64,000 bases of DNA from Thalassobaculum litoreum DSM 18839 (lineage in GTDB: Bacteria > Pseudomonadota > Alphaproteobacteria > Thalassobaculales > Thalassobaculaceae). The stretch lies in contig NZ_FNBW01000013.1 of assembly GCF_900102465.1 (NCBI RefSeq), forward strand, positions 69,501 through 133,500, given 5' to 3'. The notes under the pieces were generated by a model that saw nothing but the letters and a program-made list of their open reading frames with translations, had not been told where the DNA came from and did no database searches. How positions within the stretch are numbered: position 1 is the stretch's first letter; every line of letters starts with the position of its first letter. This document shows positions 17,143-24,871 of this stretch, one piece after another. The translations under genes and the position numbers were made by a program.

Positions 17143-19101
17143 ATGACCGACGGGGCATCCGCGCCCCCTCCCCTCCCGCCGGGCTCCAGCTCGACACCGG
17201 CGGCCACGAATACGCCCGCCCAGGGTCAGCCGACCCAGAACCCGGCGACCCAGAACCCTTCAGCGCAGCCGGGCCAAGGCGCCGCACCGCAACCCGCCAG
17301 CAGCAACGCCCAGGCACAGCAGCCGCTGCCGCCCGATCTCGCCCGTGCCCAGCCGGGCACCGTGATCGAGGCCGAGGCAGTGACGCGCAACGCCGACGGC
17401 AGCGTCACCCTGCGTACCGCGCAGGGTGACATCCGCGCCGACCTCGCCCGCGCCCAGGTCGCCGAGCTTCTTCGCAACGGCGGCCGGGTCACGGTGGAGT
17501 TGCGCAACCCCACCGCCGCGCCGCCGCAGCTCGTCGTGACCGTCCGACCCGGGGGCGTCGCCCAACCGGCGGTCTCAACCGGCGCCAGCACGCCGTCGCC
17601 GACAGTGCCGCTGACCGTCGGCCGCATTCTCCAGGCCGTCACGGTCCCGGGCCCCGCCGCGAGCCCGGCGGGACAGGTGCCGACCGCGCCCCAAGGCCAG
17701 GCTCCCGCCCCGGCCGGCACACCGGCTGCCACCGCGCCCCCGGCGCCCGGCGCGGGCGCCGCCGCTGCGGCCGGTCAGGGTGCCGCGCCGACGCCGGGGC
17801 AGATCCCGGCACAGGCGCCGGCACAGACCCCGGCGCAATCGCCAACCCAGCCTCCGGCCCAACCCTCCGCGCAACCGCCGAGCGGGCAGGGCATACCGCC
17901 AGCCTCTTCCCCGGCAACCTCTTCCCCAGCGACCTCGACCACGCCGAACGCCCTCGCCGTCCAGTCGGCCTATCGCAACGCCCTGGGACTCACCGGCCGG
18001 GCGGACCAGGCCCCGCCCGCATCGACAGCGCGCGGCGCGCCTGCAGCCGCGGGGGCGCCGGCGGGCGCTTCCTCGGGCGCCGGCCTCGCCGCGGCGACGG
18101 TGCCGAGCGCGCCGGGCGGCTCGCAGCTTCCGGTCGGCGCGGTGGTGACGGTCCGCGTGCTCGCCACCGGCCAGGACGCCGCCCGTTTCGTCGGCGCACG
18201 CAGCGACGGCCCGACCCCGTCCGCAAGCGGTGGCGGCGTGTCCACCCTGCTCTCGGGCACCGTTTCCGGCGTGACCCAGTCGGGACGTCCTGTGATCGCC
18301 ACGCCGTTCGGGCATCTGGCGATCAACGCCACCAGCGACCTGCGGATCGGCGACCGCGTCGCATTGGACGTGCTCGCCAGCCGTGTCGGCGAAATGCCCA
18401 CGGCCGAGCGCCCGGCCCCCCTGTCGGTCCTGGCCCGCGAATGGCCGGCCCTGGAAGGCGCCATGCGCGCCCTGCAGGAGGCCCTGGGTCCGCAGGCTGC
18501 CGCGCAGATGACCCAGGCGATGGTCCGCCCCTCGCCGCAGATGACCGCCGCCATGCTGTTCTTCATGAACGCCCTGAAGGCCGGCGACATGCGGTCCTGG
18601 TTCGGCAATGAGGCGTCCAGGGCGCTGGAGAGTGCGGGCCGCGGCGGGCTGCTGTCGACGCTGGCAGAGGATTTCCAGACGCTGCAGCGCGCGACCGAAC
18701 CCGGGGACAACGGCTGGCGCGCGTTTCTCGTCCCCGTCGTCGGCGAGGAGAAGCGGCCGATCCGGGTACTGACCCGGGGCCGCAGACGCGGCGACCGGGG
18801 CAAGGACGGCGGTGCCGGCGACGACGGCACCGCTTTCCTGGTCGATCTGGAGCTGTCGCGGCTCGGCCCGTTCCGGCTCGACGGGCTGGTCCGCAACGAC
18901 CTGATCGACCTGTGGATCCGCACCACGAAACCGTTGCCCCCCCTGGTGCGCCATGACATCAAGGCGCTGTTCGACGGAACCCTGGACCGCACCGGCATTC
19001 AGGGCCGCCTCGCCTTCAAGGCGACCCCCGTCCTGCCGCCGCTGCCGATCGCCGATCTCCAGGCCGGGGCCGCGGGCGACACGGAGTCGCTGTTCGCCTG
19101 A
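17143..19101 (+). CDS. Large Pro/Ala-rich protein with FliK-like C-terminal region
   Basis: Not firmly identified. The 652-residue product begins 24 bp after flhG, so it is probably in the flagellar transcript. Residues about 1-65 and 165-320 are very rich in Pro, Ala, Gln, Thr and Ser (disordered, partly repetitive PAQ/TPA). Two short folded segments lie between (about 70-130 and 325-400). The C-terminal part (about 500-640) is globular, with FLVDLELSRLGPFRLDGLV and RHDIKALFDGTLDRTGIQG, which resembles the architecture and the LG-x-(F/V) core of Flg_hook domains of FliK. A second hook- or rod-length control or substrate-switching role is a hypothesis. There is no signal peptide or membrane segment. 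Confidence 0.55.
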   Translation: MTDGASAPPPLPPGSSSTPAATNTPAQGQPTQNPATQNPSAQPGQGAAPQPASSNAQAQQPLPPDLARAQPGTVIEAEAVTRNADGSVTLRTAQGDIRADLARAQVAELLRNGGRVTVELRNPTAAPPQLVVTVRPGGVAQPAVSTGASTPSPTVPLTVGRILQAVTVPGPAASPAGQVPTAPQGQAPAPAGTPAATAPPAPGAGAAAAAGQGAAPTPGQIPAQAPAQTPAQSPTQPPAQPSAQPPSGQGIPPASSPATSSPATSTTPNALAVQSAYRNALGLTGRADQAPPASTARGAPAAAGAPAGASSGAGLAAATVPSAPGGSQLPVGAVVTVRVLATGQDAARFVGARSDGPTPSASGGGVSTLLSGTVSGVTQSGRPVIATPFGHLAINATSDLRIGDRVALDVLASRVGEMPTAERPAPLSVLAREWPALEGAMRALQEALGPQAAAQMTQAMVRPSPQMTAAMLFFMNALKAGDMRSWFGNEASRALESAGRGGLLSTLAEDFQTLQRATEPGDNGWRAFLVPVVGEEKRPIRVLTRGRRRGDRGKDGGAGDDGTAFLVDLELSRLGPFRLDGLVRNDLIDLWIRTTKPLPPLVRHDIKALFDGTLDRTGIQGRLAFKATPVLPPLPIADLQAGAAGDTESLFA

Positions 19102-19125
19102 CCGACCTGTGACGAAGGATCCTCC

Positions 19126-19842
19126 ATGGGCCTGCCGACCGCCATTCTGTTCGACCTGGACGACACCCTGATCTCCGCCCACCTGCACCCGCGCGAGGCC
19201 TGGACGAAGGCGCTGCAGAGCCTGGACGGGTTGCCCGGCGACCCCATGGCGGAAGACGCGGCCACGGCGATCCATACATCGGCAAAATGGTACTGGTCCG
19301 ATGCCGAGCGTCATCGTGTCGGGCGCCTCGACATTCTCACCGCCCGCAAGACCATCCTGACCAGGGCGTTCAAGGAGATCGGCTGGGCCGAGGACGAAGA
19401 CCTGATCGACCGGCTAAGCCGCCATTTCACCGAGCAGCGAACCAACGACACCAAGCTGTTTCCCGATGCGGTCGAGACTCTGGACGGCCTCGCCCAGCGC
19501 GGCGTGCGGCTCGGCCTGATCACCAACGGCAATGCCATCGAGCAGCGCGCCAAGGTCGACCGTTTCGAACTGGCCCGGCATTTCCACCATATTCAGATCG
19601 AAGGAGAGGTCGGCTTCGGCAAGCCTGAGGAACGGGCCTACGCCCATGCCCTGGAGAAGCTGGGCACCCCGGTTGAGGAGACCTGGATCATCGGCGACAA
19701 CCTGGACTGGGAGGTCGTCGTTCCCCAGCGCCTGGGCTTCTATTCGATCTGGCGCGATCCCATCGGCAAGGGCCTGCCCGACGGCAGCGAAGCGAAGCCG
19801 GACCGCATCGTCACGCGGCTGGCAGAACTGCTGGAAGACTGA
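19126..19842 (+). CDS. HAD-superfamily hydrolase
   Basis: A probable small-molecule phosphatase or dehalogenase-type hydrolase of 238 residues. Motif I is FDLDDT (D10, D12), motif II ITNGN near 131, motif III the Lys in GFGKPEE near 165, and motif IV IIGDNLDWEVV near 188, which is a complete set. A helical cap lies at about 20-100. AAGGA precedes the ATG by 8 nt. It starts 24 bp after the preceding gene and is followed by a strong hairpin. Substrate unknown; nothing links it to flagella except position. Confidence 0.85.
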   Translation: MGLPTAILFDLDDTLISAHLHPREAWTKALQSLDGLPGDPMAEDAATAIHTSAKWYWSDAERHRVGRLDILTARKTILTRAFKEIGWAEDEDLIDRLSRHFTEQRTNDTKLFPDAVETLDGLAQRGVRLGLITNGNAIEQRAKVDRFELARHFHHIQIEGEVGFGKPEERAYAHALEKLGTPVEETWIIGDNLDWEVVVPQRLGFYSIWRDPIGKGLPDGSEAKPDRIVTRLAELLED

Positions 19843-19862
19843 TACGGCCGCCCGACATGCAA

Positions 19863-19886
19863 ACGGGGGCGCCGAAGCGCCCCCGT
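19863..19886. terminator. Bidirectional terminator hairpin
   Basis: ACGGGGGCGC-CGAA-GCGCCCCCGT is a perfect 10-bp stem with a 4-nt loop, between the convergent HAD and peroxiredoxin genes. Confidence 0.8.
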
Positions 19887-19914
19887 CGATCTTGAGCCGG
19901 TCGCGTCGCGCCAA

Positions 19915-20454
19915 TCAGGCGGCGGCGGCCTTTTCCTGAACGGCCTTCAGGATGGTCTGCGGCGAGCTCTCGCCGTACGGGTCGGTCTCGCACAGGTCGG
20001 AGTGACCCGGCTCCTCGAACCACATCTCGACGACGCCGTCATTGACCACCGCGCCGTAGCGCCAGGACCGCATGCCGAAGCCCAGATTGTCCTTGGCGAC
20101 CAGCATGCCCATCTTGCGGGTGAACTCGCCGGAGCCGTCGGGGATCAGACCGACCTTCTCCACGCCCTGGGACTTGCCCCAGGCGTTCATGACGAAGGCG
20201 TCGTTGACCGACAGGCAGTAGATCGCGTCGATGCCGGCGGCCTTGAAGTCGTCGTACAGCTTCTCGAAGTCCGGAAGCTGGTAGGTCGAGCAGGTCGGGG
20301 TGAAGGCGCCGGGCAGCGAGAACAGCACAACGCGCTTGCCCTTAAAGTAATCGTCGCTCGACACGTCCTGCCAGCGATACGGATTCGGGCCCTCGATGGA
20401 CTCGTCACGCACGCGGGTCCTGAACGTCACCGACGGAACCTTACGGCCGATCAT
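19915..20454 (-). CDS. Peroxiredoxin (Prx5-type)
   Basis: It reduces peroxides through a peroxidatic cysteine. The 179-residue product is a Prx5/AhpE-like domain with the active-site loop PGAFTPTCSTYQLPDFEKL, Cys near position 55. The tail RSWRYGAVVNDGVVEMWFEE is typical of this class. The start is set at ATG 20454 because GGAGGG lies 7 nt upstream; the open frame extends 15 codons further without a ribosome site. It is a single gene between convergent terminator and divergent sequences. Confidence 0.93.
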   Translation of the reverse strand: MIGRKVPSVTFRTRVRDESIEGPNPYRWQDVSSDDYFKGKRVVLFSLPGAFTPTCSTYQLPDFEKLYDDFKAAGIDAIYCLSVNDAFVMNAWGKSQGVEKVGLIPDGSGEFTRKMGMLVAKDNLGFGMRSWRYGAVVNDGVVEMWFEEPGHSDLCETDPYGESSPQTILKAVQEKAAAA

Positions 20455-20608
20455 ATATCCCTCCATTGGATCGTAATCTGGACAGGTAATGTCAGGCACT
20501 ACCAGATTGGAACGTGTCTAACCTCTACGATCCGCTCCGTCGAGGGCGGAAATGTCGCACTGCAAAAAATTGAACAGGCCCTTGTAAGATAATGTGAAGC
20601 ATCTGATT

Positions 20609-21292
20609 TCACCGATCAAAGAAGCGGGCGCTGTCTTCGGCGGCGACATCGATGTGGCGCTGCAGCACGACTGTCGCGGCCTCGATGTCGCGGGCCGCCG
20701 CCGCGGCCACCATGGCGAGATGATCGTCCTGGGACATGCGGTCCCGGCCCATCATCGCCAGGTGAAACCGCAGATAACGGTCGTGCTCCGTCAGTTGCCG
20801 CTCCACCAGGCGAAGCAGTTTCGGACTGCCGGCATGGGCATAGAGCGAGAGATGGAAGCGCCGGTTCAGTTCACCCAGGCGCCCGTGGTCCGACTCGCGG
20901 TCCATGTCGGCGATCAGATCCTCCGCCCGGTCGAGATCATCGCGCGTCAGATGCGGAATCGACCGGGCGAGAGCGACCGGCTCCAGCGCCCGGCGGATCA
21001 GGTACGTGTCCGCCTGGTCCTGGGCCGAGAGTTCCGCCACCACCGCACCCTTGTGGGGCGTGAATTCCAACAGGGCCTGCGCCTCGAGCTGGCGCAGCGC
21101 CTCGCGCACCGGCATCCGGCTGACATCGAAGGCGGCGGCCAGCGCCTCCTGGCGCAGCGGCGTGCCCGGCGGAATGCGCCCCTCCAGGATGGCGGTGCGC
21201 AGCGCCCGCTGAACGAATTCCGAGGCGGTGCGCGGGCGGTCGCCACCGCCGGCGACCAGGGCGGCGAAGTCGAACCCGTCCTCGGTACTCAT
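20609..21292 (-). CDS. GntR-family regulator, FCD subfamily
   Basis: A ligand-responsive DNA-binding regulator of 227 residues. The winged helix (about 20-85) contains LRQEALAAAFDVSRMPVREA and the FCD ligand domain (about 95-215) keeps the likely metal-binding histidines in NRRFHLSLY, DDHLAMV and LQRHI. It is divergent from the benE-like transporter; the perfect palindrome ATTGGATCCAAT at 21313-21324 lies between them and is the probable operator for both. Effector unknown, probably a small carboxylate. Confidence 0.9.
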   Translation of the reverse strand: MSTEDGFDFAALVAGGGDRPRTASEFVQRALRTAILEGRIPPGTPLRQEALAAAFDVSRMPVREALRQLEAQALLEFTPHKGAVVAELSAQDQADTYLIRRALEPVALARSIPHLTRDDLDRAEDLIADMDRESDHGRLGELNRRFHLSLYAHAGSPKLLRLVERQLTEHDRYLRFHLAMMGRDRMSQDDHLAMVAAAAARDIEAATVVLQRHIDVAAEDSARFFDR

Positions 21293-21312
21293 GCGGCTAT
21301 ATCCATCTGTTG

Positions 21313-21324
21313 ATTGGATCCAAT
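21313..21324. promoter_or_regulatory. Operator-like palindrome ATTGGATCCAAT
   Basis: A perfect 12-bp palindrome 21 bp upstream of the GntR start and 66 bp upstream of the transporter. Spacing and TTGG/CCAA arms fit FCD-type GntR operators. Confidence 0.6.
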
Positions 21325-21389
21325 GTTAAGTCTACGCTCCGCGGGACCGTTGTCAAATCCCGCGCCGCCACGTCCTCCGGGTACCGCTC

Positions 21390-22580
21390 ATGTCCGACAC
21401 GCCCACCGCTCCCCCGCCCCGCGCGTCCGCCGCCGTGCCGATCTCGGCCGGTCTGCTTACGGCCATCGTCGGGTTCGCCAGTTCGTTCGCGGTCGTGTTG
21501 GCCGGCCTGCAGGCCGTGGGGGCGACGCCGGAACAGGCCGCCTCGGGCCTGATCGCCCTGTCGGCGGGACAGGGCCTGCTGATGATCGTGCTGGCCTGGC
21601 GCAGCAAGCTGCCGCTCAGCTTCGCATGGTCGACGCCGGGGGCGGCTCTGCTGGTCTCCACCGGCATGCCCCATGCGGGGTTCGCCGAAGCGGTCGGCGC
21701 CTTCCTGGTGGCGGCGGGTCTGATCGTGGCGGCGGGCCTGTGGCGGCGGTTCGGCCAGGCGGTGGAAGCGATCCCGACCAGCCTGGCCAGCGCCATGCTG
21801 GCCGGCGTTCTGCTGAATCTCTGCCTGGCGCCGATCGAGGCGATCGAGGCTTTCCCCTGGCAGGCGGCGGCGATCATCGTCGCCTGGGCGGTGACCCTGC
21901 GTTTCGCCCGGCTCTACGCGGTGCTGGCGGCGGTGGCGGTCGCGGCGGTGGTGATCCCGCTCTCCACGCCGCTGCCCGAGGGCATAGTCGAGACCGCGTG
22001 GCCGGTTCCGGTCCTGGTGATGCCGACCTTCAGCCTGGACTCGATCATCGGCATCTCCCTGCCGCTGTTCCTGGTCACCATGGCGTCGCAGAACATTCCC
22101 GGCCTCGCCGTGCTGAACGCCAACGGATACCGGCCGGCCGCCTCGCCTCTCTTCGTGACCACCGGGGCGGCCAGCGCCGTCACCGCCTTCTTCGGCGGGC
22201 ATATGCTGAACCTGGCGGCGATCACCGCGGCCCTGTGCGCGGGGCCCGACGCCCATCCCGACCCGAAGAAGCGCTACATCGCCTCGCTGACCGCCGGCGG
22301 GTCCTACATCGTCATCGCCCTGCTGGCCGGCATCGCCGCAGCCTTCGCCACGGCGTCGCCGCCGCTGCTGATCCAGACGGTGGCCGGGCTGGCCCTGCTC
22401 GCCAGTCTCGCCGGTGCCGCAGCCTCTGCCCTGTCCAAACCGGACGAGCACGTCCCCGCCATCGTCACCTTCGTGACGACCGCGTCAGGCCTGTCGATCC
22501 TCGGGATCGGCGCGGCCTTCTGGGGTCTGCTCGCCGGCGGGGCGATGCTGGCGCTGCTCAAGTTGGGAAAGAGCGCGTAG
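21390..22580 (+). CDS. benE: BenE-family benzoate/proton symporter-like permease
   Basis: An integral inner-membrane permease of 396 residues with 11-12 hydrophobic segments. Family features include VGFASSFAVVLAGLQAVGAT, SFAWSTPGAALL, SLPLFLVTMASQNIPGLAVL and FGGHMLNLAAITAALCAGPD. BenE imports benzoate in Acinetobacter, but members with other substrates are common. Control by the divergent GntR regulator is likely. The convergent neighbour 9 bp away is a 2-oxoglutarate oxygenase, which suggests a substrate that needs oxidation, by inference only. Confidence 0.9.
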   Translation: MSDTPTAPPPRASAAVPISAGLLTAIVGFASSFAVVLAGLQAVGATPEQAASGLIALSAGQGLLMIVLAWRSKLPLSFAWSTPGAALLVSTGMPHAGFAEAVGAFLVAAGLIVAAGLWRRFGQAVEAIPTSLASAMLAGVLLNLCLAPIEAIEAFPWQAAAIIVAWAVTLRFARLYAVLAAVAVAAVVIPLSTPLPEGIVETAWPVPVLVMPTFSLDSIIGISLPLFLVTMASQNIPGLAVLNANGYRPAASPLFVTTGAASAVTAFFGGHMLNLAAITAALCAGPDAHPDPKKRYIASLTAGGSYIVIALLAGIAAAFATASPPLLIQTVAGLALLASLAGAAASALSKPDEHVPAIVTFVTTASGLSILGIGAAFWGLLAGGAMLALLKLGKSA

Positions 22581-22589
22581 CCGTCGCAG

Positions 22590-23615
22590 CTAGAGCGCCG
22601 CCTTGTCCTGTCGGTAGGTAAAGGTCGCGTCGAACCGCGACTGCAGATACGGCCCGGCGAGGACGGGGGCGAATTTCGGCGCCTCGCCCGGGATCTCGCA
22701 GCTCGGCAGACAGGCGATCTCCGCTTCCCAGTTCGGATCGAAAAAGAACGGCATCGAATACCGCTCCTTGCCCGACACGTTGATCACCCGGTGCGGCGTG
22801 GCCTGGAACCGGCCGTTGGTCCAGCGCGCCATCTGGTCGCCGAGATTGACCACGAAGGCGCCCGGCACCGGCGGTGCGGAGATCCACTCGCCCTCGGTGT
22901 TGCGCACCTGCAGCCCCCCATTGGCGTCCTGGGCCAGGACGGTCACGCAGCCGTAGTCGGTATGGGCGCCGCAGCCGATGGTCTTCGCCGCCACATGCCC
23001 GCTCTGGGGCGGGTAGTGCAGCAGGCGGAGCTGGGCCAGCGGCCGGTCGATCTTATCTGCGAAGAAGTCCGGCTCCAGATCCAGGGCGATGGCGAAGCCG
23101 CGCATCAGCCGCGCGCCGAGCCGGCACAACGCGTTGAAATATCCGTCCGCTGCCGCCCTGAAGGACGGATCGCCCTGCGGCCACTGGTTGGCGCCGTGCA
23201 GCGGCAGCCCGGCCAGCACCTCCGGATCGTCGGGGCCGAGATCCCGGCCGATGTCGAAGCCTTCCTTGAGGTCCGCCGTCATGGCGGGGTCGGTATTCTC
23301 CTCGAACAGCGGGAAGTAGCCGCGATGCACCGGCCATTTGCCGATATGCACCGCCATCTTCTCGTCCTGCGGGCGGTCGAAGAACGCCCGGGCCTGGGCG
23401 AACATGCCGTCGATCATCGTCTGGGGGATGCCGTGGCCGGTCACGTAGAGGAAGCCGACCCGCTCCGCGGCGTCGCGCAGCTTCGCGGCCACTGCGGCCT
23501 CGTCGCTGCCGTCCGCCAGCGTGGAGATGTCGATGACGGGGATGCTGTCGAACGCAACCTCCCGCCCCTGCAGATCCTCGGAAAGCTCAACTTCCGCCAA
23601 CGCACCCGAACCCAT
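22590..23615 (-). CDS. 2-oxoglutarate/Fe(II) oxygenase, isopenicillin N synthase family
   Basis: A soluble oxygenase of 341 residues. The DIOX_N domain (about 25-140) begins IPVIDISTLADGS and contains GFLYVTGHGIP. The catalytic domain has the iron triad H/D in CGAHTDYGCVTVL (about 217/219) and H in ATPHRVINV (about 272), with the 2-oxoglutarate-binding RYSMPFFF near 284. GGAGGT lies 6 nt before the ATG. The substrate is unknown; bacterial members include pyrimidine- and opine-type hydroxylases. Confidence 0.9.
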   Translation of the reverse strand: MGSGALAEVELSEDLQGREVAFDSIPVIDISTLADGSDEAAVAAKLRDAAERVGFLYVTGHGIPQTMIDGMFAQARAFFDRPQDEKMAVHIGKWPVHRGYFPLFEENTDPAMTADLKEGFDIGRDLGPDDPEVLAGLPLHGANQWPQGDPSFRAAADGYFNALCRLGARLMRGFAIALDLEPDFFADKIDRPLAQLRLLHYPPQSGHVAAKTIGCGAHTDYGCVTVLAQDANGGLQVRNTEGEWISAPPVPGAFVVNLGDQMARWTNGRFQATPHRVINVSGKERYSMPFFFDPNWEAEIACLPSCEIPGEAPKFAPVLAGPYLQSRFDATFTYRQDKAAL

Positions 23616-23697
23616 GGCACACCTCCGGCCGACCGACGCTGGCTTTCAGTACACACCCGCAAGGGATGCGGCGCCAGGGGCAATCCGCGCGCCGGCC

Positions 23698-24720
23698 TCA
23701 GGAGCCGGTGGCGATCCGATGGGCGATGCGCACCACGTCGACCGCGTCCACGAGGCGGGCCACGTAGTGGTCGCGGGGTGAGAAGGCGGCGGGGCCCTCG
23801 CCGCGGAAGTTCATCTCGATCGTGTCCAGCATCCGGTTCATCCGGCGCCGGTGCATGCCGAAGGAGCGCTGCAGCGGATCGGCCAGGATGCCGGCGAAGG
23901 CCGCGACGATGGCCCCAACCGCCGCCAGAGACGCCACGGTCGTGCCGACCAGCATCGAACTCGCCGCCGCCGGAAAGGCGCCGTACCAAGCCCCGCCCAG
24001 GGTCGCGCCCAGGGGGAATGTGGAAACCGCCATGTGCTGCGCCAGCATGCCTGCCAGCACCGGGCCGAGAGTCCACACGCTCGGCGTGATCTGATGGGCG
24101 GCGGCATAGCCGACCCCGGTGGACATCATCGCGCCGACCAGATCGGAGGCGGCCGCTCGGGTGCCGGTATAGGAGGCCAGCGTCTCCTCCACCCGGTGCC
24201 GCACGTCGGGATCCTCCGCATGGCGGGCGATCTCCGCCAGGGGCTCGCCCAGGGCGTGGTGCAGCCGGGGATCGGCGAACATCGCCTCCGCCAGAGCGTC
24301 GCGGGTGGAGACGCGCTCGCCGTCGGTATAGGGCAGTTCCAGGAACTCCGTCCAAAGCCGCCATTCCAGCTCGCGATCGACAGAGGTGCGCAGCAGCAGA
24401 CGGCGGGTCTTCATCCAATGGCCCGCCCGCCGTGCACCGACCCGCTCGGCGACCATGCCGGACACGTTGATCGCCAGCTGCGGCGGCACCAGCGCCACGT
24501 TCAGCGGCGCGCGCAGGAGGTCGTAGCCGAACGCGTTGCGGTGCAGCCGGGCCGACCCCTTCCAGCCGTAATGAACGTCGATGAAGTCCTTCACCCGCGC
24601 GCGGCGGCTCTCCACATACCGGGTGATCGCGTCGTCTACGACGGATCGGGCCGTCGACGGGTCGAAGGGCAACCCTGCGGCGTTCGGTATGGCCAGCGGT
24701 GAGCTCGGCAAGTCCTGCAT
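23698..24720 (-). CDS. Unrecognised protein with C-terminal membrane hairpin
   Basis: I do not recognise the family. The 340-residue product is soluble and helical over residues 1-190, with Arg-rich segments (YVESRRARVKDFIDVHYGWKG). It then has glycine/alanine-rich hydrophobic stretches (about 190-215, 225-245 and 250-280, ending SMLVGTTVASLAAVGAIVAA) that look like membrane segments, and a final soluble end. There is no signal peptide. No ribosome site is visible before ATG 24720, so the start is uncertain. It is divergent from the 571-residue gene. Confidence 0.65.
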   Translation of the reverse strand: MQDLPSSPLAIPNAAGLPFDPSTARSVVDDAITRYVESRRARVKDFIDVHYGWKGSARLHRNAFGYDLLRAPLNVALVPPQLAINVSGMVAERVGARRAGHWMKTRRLLLRTSVDRELEWRLWTEFLELPYTDGERVSTRDALAEAMFADPRLHHALGEPLAEIARHAEDPDVRHRVEETLASYTGTRAAASDLVGAMMSTGVGYAAAHQITPSVWTLGPVLAGMLAQHMAVSTFPLGATLGGAWYGAFPAAASSMLVGTTVASLAAVGAIVAAFAGILADPLQRSFGMHRRRMNRMLDTIEMNFRGEGPAAFSPRDHYVARLVDAVDVVRIAHRIATGS

Positions 24721-24871
24721 GATGTGTAGATGGCAATTCCGGGGCGCGGGTCAATAAGCGCCGACGTTTAGAGCGCTATTTCGTAAAATGCGAACAATTC
24801 CAGGCAATTGCTATTTTTCCACCGTGGCGTAAGCTTTGCATGGGAGATCCGCGGGACACGCGGAGTGGGAC

